Shown here: in pieces, positions 1 to 5,345 of the stretch
Layout of the letters: every line of letters starts with the position of its first letter
Numbering within the stretch: the stretch's first letter is position 1
DNA from: Euryarchaeota archaeon UBA82
GTDB taxonomy: Archaea > Thermoplasmatota > Poseidoniia > Poseidoniales > Poseidoniaceae
DNA: 5,345 nucleotides
Reading direction: 5' to 3'
Assembly: GCA_002496635.1 (NCBI GenBank)
Contig: DAKQ01000107.1
Span: 667 to 6,011, forward strand
Translations under genes and position numbers: made by a program
Notes under the pieces: generated by a model
Told to the model about the DNA's origin: nothing
Database searches by the model: none
What the model saw: the letters and a program-made list of their open reading frames with translations, nothing else

Positions 1-978
1 CATAAAGTATCTTCAATCGAACGATACCCTCTGCCTTGGGATAAGCGAGATATTGATATTGCATTATCAGCTTGGAACACTCACAAATTCAACAATCCTT
101 GGGAACAAAACGATTGGAAACTAGAACTTCATCGGGCAGGACACATACCAGGTGCAGCAATGTTGCATGTCGATACTGGGAGTAAGAAAGTTCTCTTTTC
201 CGGAGATTTCGATACTCGTGACTCTCAACTTGTTAGCGGTGCAAAACCCGTTAAAACCGACGTATTGTTTGTTGAAGGAACATACGGTGGCCGAGATCAC
301 CCTGTAAAGGAAGAAGAGAATCTTCGTTTTATCGAGCGAGTGGTAGAGGTTGTACAAAGAGGAGGGACTGCACTTGTCCCAGCGTTTGCTAATGGTCGAA
401 CACAAGATGTCGTAATGCTTCTTCACAAACACCTACCACATCTTGATGTTCACGTTGATGGAATGGGCAAACGCGTTGCAAAACTACAGATGGAACACCC
501 TGAAACTCTACGAGATCCAAAAGCTCTTGAAGATGCATGGAGCTGGTGTAGAAGGGTTTCAAGCAAATCAGATAGGAAAAAAGCACTCGCTGCAGATGTC
601 ATCGTTTCAACATCAGGAATGCTTGATGGAGGCCCGTCAATTTGGTATCTTAATCGATTACGGCATGATCCTAAAAACGCCTTATTACTAACAGGTTATC
701 AGGCTAGAAATACCGGAGGTCGTCGATTACTCGAAGAAAACCGAATCCCAATCTTCGGCAATTTAACACCGATAGATCTCGAGATTGATCAATATTCCTT
801 TTCGACACACGCTGGCCATAGTGAAATTGTCCAGTTTGCTAAGGATTGTAAAGCAGAAGATGTAGTGATTTACCACTCGGATCCAAACATGGCAAGACCA
901 CCACTTGCTAAGGCGTTAGAAGAAAATGGGCACAATGTACATGTTCCAGAAAACGGTATTTCTGGAATACTTGAATGA
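1..978 (+). CDS. Archaeal CPSF-like beta-CASP metallo-beta-lactamase RNA nuclease, C-terminal part (5' end outside window)
   Basis: Open from the first base to a TGA at 976-978, giving 325 visible residues. The family cleaves RNA with a two-metal active site and acts in the cytoplasm in RNA 3'-end formation or decay. Numbering visible residues, I see the MBL motif-3 histidine H48 (in HRAGHIPG), motif-4 aspartate D69 (FSGDFDTRD), beta-CASP motif A E92 (VEGTYGG), the SGMLDGGPS segment at 205-213, motif B H270 (FSTHAGH) and motif C H292 (VIYHSDPN). The N-terminal HxHxDH motif must lie upstream of the window; archaeal family members of about 420 residues would place roughly 100 residues there. 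The SGMLxGGP signature is the archaeal aCPSF type rather than bacterial RNase J. Oddities are Gly for Ser in motif A (EGTYG instead of ESTYG) and HSD where HGE is common. The ATG at 160 is internal, because the frame stays open and conserved upstream of it. Endo- versus exonuclease activity cannot be decided here. Confidence 0.9.
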   Translation, partial: HKVSSIERYPLPWDKRDIDIALSAWNTHKFNNPWEQNDWKLELHRAGHIPGAAMLHVDTGSKKVLFSGDFDTRDSQLVSGAKPVKTDVLFVEGTYGGRDHPVKEEENLRFIERVVEVVQRGGTALVPAFANGRTQDVVMLLHKHLPHLDVHVDGMGKRVAKLQMEHPETLRDPKALEDAWSWCRRVSSKSDRKKALAADVIVSTSGMLDGGPSIWYLNRLRHDPKNALLLTGYQARNTGGRRLLEENRIPIFGNLTPIDLEIDQYSFSTHAGHSEIVQFAKDCKAEDVVIYHSDPNMARPPLAKALEENGHNVHVPENGISGILE

Positions 979-1000
979 TTCATTCAGCCGAAGAGGTTGA

Positions 1001-1006
1001 ATATAT
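1001..1006 (+). promoter_or_regulatory. Probable archaeal TATA box for the zinc-ribbon gene
   Basis: The sequence ATATAT lies in the short gap after the nuclease stop, preceded by a purine-rich stretch (AAGAGG at 991-996) that could serve as a BRE. Its centre is about 28 nt before the ATG at 1032, the spacing expected if transcription starts at or next to the start codon (a leaderless mRNA). This is a positional inference; no transcript data are available. Confidence 0.45.
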
Positions 1007-1031
1007 CAACCTAAAGGGACTGTTGATACTC

Positions 1032-1322
1032 ATGGCGGCAAAAGCACCAGGCGGGAAGAAGCGTCCACGAAGGAAACGTAAGTTGCGACTCAGTCTTCGC
1101 CAAAGTAAAATTAAGAAGGCAGACACCTATACAGACAGTCTTGGATGGTCGACAGATGTTGGTCGAACTTTGGAAGATACTCCTAAGAAAGCTGAGCCTG
1201 AAACACTTACAATTCAATGCGATATGTGTGGCTCAAGGTTGAAAATACGAAAACCGACTCGGGCTCGTTATTCAGTAACATGCTCCTATCCAGAATGTGG
1301 AAACGTTATGTCTTTTGATTAA
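1032..1322 (+). CDS. Small basic zinc-ribbon protein, function unknown
   Basis: A 96-residue protein that I cannot assign to a named family. The N-terminal 30 residues are extremely basic (14 Lys/Arg, including KKRPRRKRK at 9-17), followed by a polar linker. The C-terminal module has four cysteines at 63, 66, 84 and 89, spaced C-x2-C-x17-C-x4-C, consistent with one zinc-ribbon fold. The basic tail plus ribbon suggests binding to nucleic acid or the ribosome; this is inference. An in-frame ATG at 975 overlaps the nuclease stop (ATGA) and would add 19 residues that look unlike the rest. I prefer 1032 because the TATA-like box sits about 28 nt upstream and the basic tail begins there. The gene ends one base before the tupA ATG, so the two are probably co-transcribed. 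It may instead belong functionally with the RNA nuclease upstream. Confidence 0.75.
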   Translation: MAAKAPGGKKRPRRKRKLRLSLRQSKIKKADTYTDSLGWSTDVGRTLEDTPKKAEPETLTIQCDMCGSRLKIRKPTRARYSVTCSYPECGNVMSFD

Positions 1323-1323
1323 G

Positions 1324-2142
1324 ATGAAGCGAGCAATCCTCCTTTTCTTCGTTTTCATATTACCTTATTTACAAGGGTGCTTAGGAACTTCTGAAGAAGT
1401 TTCTGATCAAACAATTCGATTGGCTACAACAACATCCATGCGGGATTCAGGACTCTTAGCAGAGTTATTACCAATCTTTACCGAAGAAACAGGAATTGAA
1501 GTTGATGTTATTGCTGTAGGTTCTGGGGCTGCTATGAATCTTGCAAAAGCAAACGATGTGGATGTACTCATATCCCATTCTCCGGCGAATGAAATTCAGT
1601 TTATTGAGGAAGGTTATGGAATAAACAGAACTACGTTTGCTTGGAATAGATTTGTATTAATTGGACCATATCAATTAAGCGGTAATTTATCAGAAGCAAT
1701 GTCATCTCTTATCACTGAAAATAAATGTTTTATTTCGAGAGGTGATTCATCAGGGACGCATATCAAAGAGCAAGATGTTTGGAGAAGTGTAGCGGAGATT
1801 AATGATTTTACATTCATAAACAACGAATTAGGATATCATCCAGATTGGGAGGGCTACCAATCAATTGGCCAGGGCATGGGTGCTGCGATTACAATAGCCA
1901 ACGAGTTAGAATGTTGGACTCTATCAGATAAAGGAACAGCATTATTCCGTTTAGATAATATTGAGTTAGGGATTCAAGAATTTGAATCATTGGAATTGGT
2001 AAACCCCTATTCGGTTTTATTATTAGAAAATAATAAAATTTTAGAAACGACACTTTTTCGAGATTTTCTACTAAACAATCACGATTTAATTGACACTTAT
2101 ACAGTTGGTAATCAAACTCTCTTCCAGAGTGGTATGCCTTAG
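1324..2142 (+). CDS. tupA: TupA: tungstate ABC transporter substrate-binding lipoprotein
   Basis: A 272-residue protein, normal for TupA. It captures tungstate outside the membrane and hands it to the TupB permease. The N-terminus is a lipoprotein signal: KR, a hydrophobic core, then lipobox LQGC with the lipidated Cys at 19. Family motifs follow in order: the oxyanion-binding LATTTS (33-38), DSGLL (41-45), VGSGAAM (65-71), DVDVLISH (78-85), FISRGDSSGTH (136-146), IGQGMGAAI (181-189), a WTLSDKGT segment (198-205) and NPYSVLL (227-233). The TTTS motif and RGDxSGTHxKE block mark tungstate-type TupA rather than ModA. The ATG at 1324 is chosen because it opens directly into the signal peptide; an in-frame GTG at 1297 would add a nine-residue tail before it. 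No Shine-Dalgarno or TATA box is visible, so expression probably depends on the zinc-ribbon gene, whose stop is one base away. The partner permease/ATPase gene is convergent, 8 nt beyond the stop. Confidence 0.92.
   Translation: MKRAILLFFVFILPYLQGCLGTSEEVSDQTIRLATTTSMRDSGLLAELLPIFTEETGIEVDVIAVGSGAAMNLAKANDVDVLISHSPANEIQFIEEGYGINRTTFAWNRFVLIGPYQLSGNLSEAMSSLITENKCFISRGDSSGTHIKEQDVWRSVAEINDFTFINNELGYHPDWEGYQSIGQGMGAAITIANELECWTLSDKGTALFRLDNIELGIQEFESLELVNPYSVLLLENNKILETTLFRDFLLNNHDLIDTYTVGNQTLFQSGMP
2015..2038. repeat. Perfect AT-only inverted repeat within the 3' part of tupA
   Basis: The left arm TTTTATTATT (2015-2024) and right arm AATAATAAAA (2029-2038) are exact reverse complements around a 4-nt AGAA loop, followed by TTTTA on the plus strand. 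It lies inside tupA, encoding part of SVLLLENNKIL. On the minus strand it falls 113-136 nt beyond the tupBC stop and reads as a U-rich tract, so it could help end the tupBC transcript. An all-AT stem is weak, and the site may simply reflect codon use. Confidence 0.5.
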
Positions 2143-2150
2143 ATAATATT

Positions 2151-3479
2151 CTATCCAATCCATTTTCCAGATCGAATTTGCTGAGCAACCTTACTTTCAG
2201 ATTTTACCTCTTTTCCTTGATGGATGAATATTGTTCGAGTAGCTAAACGTTCTGCTTGTAAGACATTGTGCGTTGCGAACAGGACACATCCTCCGCGTTC
2301 TTTGAAATCAAGGACTTCTTGTTCAATTTTTTCAATAGATAAACCATCAAGTTCAGACGTAAATTCATCAAGGATCAAAATTTTTCTATTCATTGCCAAA
2401 GCTCTCAGGAATACAAGCCGCTGTTTTTCCCCACCAGATAACGATTCTGTGCGCTGTTTTTCCTTTTCTTCTAACCCACAAATTTTTGCAAGCTTCTTTC
2501 CAGCATTTGGCAAACCATCTTGAACCATAATTGGAAGTTGTAGTTCCATGGCAACTGTGTCCATAACCAGTGTTGGCTGTTGCGCTACATATGCAACATC
2601 AAGACTTACTCCAGAATCATTACCTTCCAATCCACAAATTTTTCTTAGTAAAGTGGATTTACCCGATCCAGATTCTCCCATCAAAGCAATAATTTCTCCT
2701 TGATTAAGCTCGACTGAAAAGGAGTCCAGGATTACTACATCGTCCTTTTCGACACAGAGGTTCTCTAGTTTAATATTGAAATCCTCAAAGGAACCCAAAT
2801 CCCTTTCATCTTCTCCGAAATGACCCCCACCAAAGAAATGAATCCGTTGCAATAATTGAATGCAGAATGCTACAACCAGTGATAAAACAAGAAGCACCCC
2901 CCCGAGTTGTAACGCAGCATTCATCTCTCCAACAGAGGTCTCAAGCACAACACTCGTAGTAAGCACTCGCGTTTTTCCAGCAATGTTTCCACCAACCATC
3001 AAAACAGCACCTACCTCTGCAATCGCTCGACCGAAACCAAGTAAAACAGCATTGACGATTCCCCTCCGGGCACAATACATCTCAAGAAAAACTCGTTTTG
3101 ATTTCTTTACATTCATGACTCGAAAAACATCTCGTTTATCTTCTGACACACGCTCCAAAGCGCCCCACGCAACTCCGAGAATAAGTGGAAAAATGAGCAA
3201 TGTTTGTGCTAAAATCATACCCTCGATTGTGAACAACCAATTGAGATCTGCGAGCACACCATCTTTCGATAAAGCAAGATAGACAACAACACCAACAACG
3301 ACTGGAGGTAGGCCATACAACGCTTGAACAACAATCCGCAACCCCTCCTTTCTCCTCCAATTCGTATTCGCCAATAGAAGAGCGATAGCAAGAGCAAAAA
3401 AAGTTGCTAATAGAGTGGCAGTTCCGCTTGTGACGACAGTCCGCACGACTACATCCCATAGGCTTGAAGAAGTGACCAC
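2151..3479 (-). CDS. tupBC: TupBC: fused tungstate ABC transporter permease and ATPase
   Basis: A 442-residue single chain that imports tungstate delivered by TupA. Residues 1-215 are a TupB-type membrane domain with five likely helices near 14-36, 48-70, 86-108, 141-165 and 189-212. The ATPase-coupling EAA-type loop is seen as ARRGIVNAVLLGFGRA (137-152), followed by EVGAVLMVGGNI (155-166). After a short charged linker, residues 234-442 form a TupC ATPase with Walker A GESGSGKST (268-276), Q-loop Q300, signature LSGGEKQR (347-354), Walker B ILILDE (367-372), D-loop SELD (375-378) and switch H404 (ATHN). All catalytic residues are present. The segment from Walker A Lys to the Q-loop Gln is short (26 residues, against about 40 in MalK), so the beta-subdomain is compact. 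The frame stays open to 3662, but that would overlap moeA. GTG at 3479 is the first plausible start; GTG at 3446 is an alternative that would trim the pre-helix segment. No clear Shine-Dalgarno precedes 3479, so the start is uncertain. Confidence 0.9.
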   Translation of the reverse strand: MVTSSSLWDVVVRTVVTSGTATLLATFFALAIALLLANTNWRRKEGLRIVVQALYGLPPVVVGVVVYLALSKDGVLADLNWLFTIEGMILAQTLLIFPLILGVAWGALERVSEDKRDVFRVMNVKKSKRVFLEMYCARRGIVNAVLLGFGRAIAEVGAVLMVGGNIAGKTRVLTTSVVLETSVGEMNAALQLGGVLLVLSLVVAFCIQLLQRIHFFGGGHFGEDERDLGSFEDFNIKLENLCVEKDDVVILDSFSVELNQGEIIALMGESGSGKSTLLRKICGLEGNDSGVSLDVAYVAQQPTLVMDTVAMELQLPIMVQDGLPNAGKKLAKICGLEEKEKQRTESLSGGEKQRLVFLRALAMNRKILILDEFTSELDGLSIEKIEQEVLDFKERGGCVLFATHNVLQAERLATRTIFIHQGKEVKSESKVAQQIRSGKWIG

Positions 3480-3496
3480 GTTATACCCAGACGAGA

Positions 3497-3513
3497 CAAA
3501 CCTTTGAGGTTGG
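3497..3513. repeat. Short inverted repeat, possible operator
   Basis: AACCT (3499-3503) and AGGTT (3507-3511) are exact inverted arms around TTG. The match extends to C3497/G3513 with one mismatch between. It sits just after the TATA-like element and close to the predicted moeA transcription start, where a repressor could act on either gene. A 5-bp perfect arm can easily arise by chance. Confidence 0.25.
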
Positions 3514-3546
3514 CGAACCGACCCACAGCCCGTAGCACATCTATGC

Positions 3547-3551
3547 GGGGT
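3547..3551 (+). promoter_or_regulatory. Weak ribosome-binding site that supports the moeA start
   Basis: GGGGT, a partial match to GGAGGT, lies 6 nt before the ATG at 3558. No such site precedes the in-frame ATG at 3543 or the TTG at 3504, which favours 3558. Confidence 0.35.
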
Positions 3552-3557
3552 CCAAAA

Positions 3558-4763
3558 ATGTCTGAAATTCCAAATTACATTTCTCTCGATGAAGCCATTA
3601 CGATTGCACAAAAGTATGCTATCAAAACAGAAATCGAATCCACCCCTTTGGATCAAGCCCATGGCCGAATACTTGGTTCCGATTTACCATCAAAAGTAAA
3701 CGATCCTCCATTCGACAATTCTGCAATGGATGGTTTTGCAGTACGATTCGAAGATACTGAGACGGCACCGACGACGTTGCGAGTAGTGGCAACATCACAG
3801 GCTGCTGCCTCGAATGATTCGGTTTCTATTTCAACCGGTGAAGCGGTTCGAATTATGACGGGGGCTCCTATGCCAAAAGGAGCAGATGCAATTATTCCAA
3901 TCGAAGCATGTGTTGTAGAAGGCGATTCAGTCACGCTTACTCAACCATCCAAACCACACTTCATTCGTCGTTGCGGAGAAAATATCAAAGAAGGAATCAT
4001 TGGTTTGAAACAAGGAAACTATCTTTCACCTCAATCTATTTCGATGTGTGCTACGATGGGATATGACCACCTCCCAGTGATGAAGAAACTCAAGATTGGA
4101 ATCATTTCAACAGGAGATGAACTCAAATCTCCAGGAGAGCCCCTTTCCTTTGGAGAAATATATGAGTCCAATTCATACGGCCTTTCAGGCCTTGTGCAAG
4201 CTCTTGGACACATTCCCGTTCGATATCCTGCAGTAATTGATTCTCTGAGTAAATTACGAACACAATTCAACGAAGCAGCCTCTGAATGCGACCTCTTTCT
4301 GACATCGGGCGGCGTTTCAATGGGCGAATGGGATTTTGTTCGCAAACTGATGGAGGAAGAAGGAGACATTGCTTTTTGGAGAGTTCGCATACGACCTGGC
4401 TCACCACCACTCTTTGGCCATTGGAACGGAACACCGATGTTCGGACTTCCTGGAAATCCAGTCAGTAGTCACGTGGTATTCCGTATGCTTGTAACGCCGT
4501 ATCTTCGAACCTCACTCCAAACATCTTTTCCAATCGATCGAATTGTTCATGCTAAACTCTTGACCGATGTCCGTTCAACAAACGACTGTCTAACGTTGAG
4601 AAGAGTGAGCTTACGTTCAACAAAAGAAGGATTCCTTGCAGAACAACCGAAACACCAAGGGTCTGGAAACATAGATAGTTTATCTTCTGCAGATGGCCTT
4701 ACCTTACTTCACCCCGGCCAATCAGGTAAGATAGGGGAATGGATTGAAGTGCTCTTACTTTGA
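3558..4763 (+). CDS. moeA: MoeA: molybdopterin molybdenumtransferase (Mo/W insertion)
   Basis: A 401-residue cytoplasmic enzyme, full length for MoeA, which inserts molybdate or tungstate into adenylylated molybdopterin to finish the cofactor. Motifs in order are PPFDNSAMDGFAV (50-62), VRIMTGAPMPKGADAII (97-113), GENIK (140-144), the MogA-like domain opening at KIGIISTGDEL (179-189), YESNSYGL (202-209), TSGGVSMGEWDFV (249-261), RIRPGSPPLFG (277-287) and GLPGNPVSS (296-304). The C-terminal domain IV (about 325-401) ends in EVLLL. Gephyrin and E. coli MoeA have PGKP in the RPGSP position, so Lys is replaced by Ser at 282. The start at 3558 matches the family N-terminus (SLDEAITIA) and follows a weak GGGGT site. 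The gene is divergent from tupBC across 78 nt, fitting tungstate supply to cofactor assembly, and is followed after 9 nt by the pseudouridine synthase. Preference for W over Mo cannot be read from the sequence. Confidence 0.95.
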   Translation: MSEIPNYISLDEAITIAQKYAIKTEIESTPLDQAHGRILGSDLPSKVNDPPFDNSAMDGFAVRFEDTETAPTTLRVVATSQAAASNDSVSISTGEAVRIMTGAPMPKGADAIIPIEACVVEGDSVTLTQPSKPHFIRRCGENIKEGIIGLKQGNYLSPQSISMCATMGYDHLPVMKKLKIGIISTGDELKSPGEPLSFGEIYESNSYGLSGLVQALGHIPVRYPAVIDSLSKLRTQFNEAASECDLFLTSGGVSMGEWDFVRKLMEEEGDIAFWRVRIRPGSPPLFGHWNGTPMFGLPGNPVSSHVVFRMLVTPYLRTSLQTSFPIDRIVHAKLLTDVRSTNDCLTLRRVSLRSTKEGFLAEQPKHQGSGNIDSLSSADGLTLLHPGQSGKIGEWIEVLLL

Positions 4764-4768
4764 GGTGA
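4762..4768 (+). promoter_or_regulatory. Strong Shine-Dalgarno site of the pseudouridine synthase gene
   Basis: GAGGTGA matches seven bases of the GGAGGTGATC consensus and ends 4 nt before the ATG at 4773. It overlaps the last two bases of the moeA TGA, suggesting coupled translation. It is the strongest such site in the window; the upstream genes have weak or no visible ribosome-binding sites. Confidence 0.75.
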
Positions 4769-4772
4769 AATT

Positions 4773-5345
4773 ATGCGAGTAACTGTTTCTGATGAAGGCA
4801 CATTACTCGACCATCTCAAGAAAATGCAACCGTCTACAAGTAACAATGTCTTACGTAAAATGCTTACAAATCAACGGGTTCAAGTTGATGAAACTGTGAT
4901 TCACAGAGCAAAACACATCGTTCAATCTGGGCAAATTATCGAAATTCTTCCTCGGCCGAAAATGACAATTGAAGAAAAACAAGAAGTATCGGCGAAAGAG
5001 AATGGTCTTGATATTCTTCACGAAGACGACCACATCCTCGTTGTTTCAAAGCCCGCAGGACTTCTTTCAGTTGCAACGAACAAACTCGAACGCGACACAC
5101 TTCACAATAGGTGCGTAGAATATTGTAAAATGAATGATCGGAAAGGCTGGTGCTTTATCGTTCATCGTCTGGATAAAGCAACTTCTGGCATTATGATATT
5201 CGCAAAAAATGAACAATCAAAACGGTATCTTCAGGAGCAATTTACAGAACGACAAATCCATCGACATTATGTCGCACTCGTTGAAGGACTGGCAGAAGAA
5301 GGAAGCTCAACCCACCATCTCATTGAAGACAAAACGCTGAGAGTC
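4773..5345 (+). CDS. RluA-family RNA pseudouridine synthase, N-terminal part (3' end outside window)
   Basis: An ATG at 4773 opens a frame that runs to the right edge with no stop, giving 191 residues. The family converts specific uridines in rRNA or tRNA to pseudouridine. Residues about 20-60 resemble an S4 RNA-binding domain (NNVLRKMLTNQRVQVD, then HIVQSGQIIEI). The catalytic domain begins with ILHEDDHILVVSKPAGLLSV (81-100). It contains the RluA signature HRLDKATSG (131-139) with catalytic D134, followed by RQIHRHYVALVEG (160-172). Typical members are about 300 residues, so roughly a third lies beyond the window. The gene follows moeA by 9 nt with a strong Shine-Dalgarno site, so the two are probably co-transcribed, although their functions are not obviously linked. 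The exact RNA target (RluA, RluC or RluD type) cannot be settled from this part. The family is uncommon in archaea, so bacterial origin by transfer is possible. Confidence 0.9.
   Translation, partial: MRVTVSDEGTLLDHLKKMQPSTSNNVLRKMLTNQRVQVDETVIHRAKHIVQSGQIIEILPRPKMTIEEKQEVSAKENGLDILHEDDHILVVSKPAGLLSVATNKLERDTLHNRCVEYCKMNDRKGWCFIVHRLDKATSGIMIFAKNEQSKRYLQEQFTERQIHRHYVALVEGLAEEGSSTHHLIEDKTLRV

Larger units (their letters stand above)
3480..3557. promoter_or_regulatory. Divergent intergenic region between tupBC and moeA
   Basis: This 78-nt gap must drive both genes if neither is read through from elsewhere. TTATAC at 3481-3486 is a TATA-like element on the plus strand that would place moeA transcription start near 3510, leaving a leader of about 45 nt. 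Read on the minus strand the same bases (TATAA) lie directly before the chosen tupBC GTG, too close to promote it unless translation starts further in. A short inverted repeat lies at 3497-3513. The leader is too short for a molybdenum-cofactor riboswitch. Confidence 0.4.

Noticed and set aside
121..432. Minus-strand open frames across the nuclease gene, and similar frames opposite tupA, tupBC and moeA
   Set aside because: All lie wholly inside well-supported genes, show no recognisable motifs and look like shadows of codon use.
443..691. Plus-strand 82-residue frame within the nuclease gene
   Set aside because: It is an out-of-frame shadow of a conserved coding region with no motif or start signal.
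975..1031. 19-residue N-terminal extension of the zinc-ribbon protein from an ATG overlapping the nuclease stop
   Set aside because: The extension is unlike the basic tail, no good ribosome-binding site precedes it, and a TATA-like box lies inside it at the right distance from the ATG at 1032. It remains possible through ATGA coupling.
1297..1323. GTG start for tupA inside the zinc-ribbon gene
   Set aside because: It would place nine residues before the signal peptide; the ATG at 1324 begins directly with the KR-hydrophobic-lipobox pattern.
3504..3557. TTG start at 3504 or ATG at 3543 for moeA
   Set aside because: The extra residues are Arg-rich and not MoeA-like; the ATG at 3558 has a weak ribosome-binding site and matches the family start.
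3480..3557. Molybdenum-cofactor riboswitch before moeA
   Set aside because: The possible leader is at most 78 nt, with no multi-helix fold visible by eye, and this riboswitch class is known from bacteria.
3480..3662. Upstream extension of the tupBC frame to an ATG at 3662
   Set aside because: The added 61 residues overlap the start of moeA on the opposite strand and have no resemblance to a TupB N-terminus.
4179..4192. GGCC-TTTCA-GGCC inverted repeat in moeA
   Set aside because: Four-base arms inside a coding region are expected by chance.

Overview
The window reads as a dense stretch of chromosome from an uncultured archaeon, most plausibly a marine, Thermoplasmata-like euryarchaeon (Marine Group II/III type). 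That placement is an inference from gene content. The evidence is an archaeal-style beta-CASP RNA-processing nuclease with the SGMLxGGP motif, a small basic zinc-ribbon protein with a TATA-like box about 28 nt before its ATG (leaderless layout), moderately AT-leaning codon use and very short spacers. Against a purely archaeal reading, an RluA-type pseudouridine synthase, a mainly bacterial/eukaryotic family, is preceded by a strong Shine-Dalgarno site.

Layout from left to right: (1) 1-978 (+), the C-terminal 325 residues of a CPSF-like beta-CASP metallo-beta-lactamase nuclease, cut by the left edge. (2) 1032-1322 (+), a 96-residue Lys/Arg-rich zinc-ribbon protein of unknown function. (3) 1324-2142 (+), tupA, a lipoprotein that binds tungstate. 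(4) 2151-3479 (-), a single-chain TupB-TupC fusion (permease plus ATPase), convergent with tupA across an 8-nt gap. (5) 3480-3557, a 78-nt divergent intergenic region. (6) 3558-4763 (+), moeA, which inserts Mo or W into molybdopterin. (7) 4773-5345 (+), an RluA-family pseudouridine synthase with an S4-like N-terminal domain, cut by the right edge.

The central genes form one functional unit. TupA captures tungstate outside the cell, TupBC imports it, and MoeA inserts the metal into the pterin cofactor of tungsten or molybdenum enzymes. The organisation is unusual. The transporter is split between opposite strands (tupA against tupBC), its permease and ATPase are fused, and moeA is transcribed divergently from tupBC. 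No RNA genes, CRISPR arrays, insertion sequences or integration sites were seen, and no gene-free stretch exceeds 300 bases. I do not see convincing evidence of a wholly new system; the best leads are the fused transporter, its split orientation and the uncharacterised zinc-ribbon protein.
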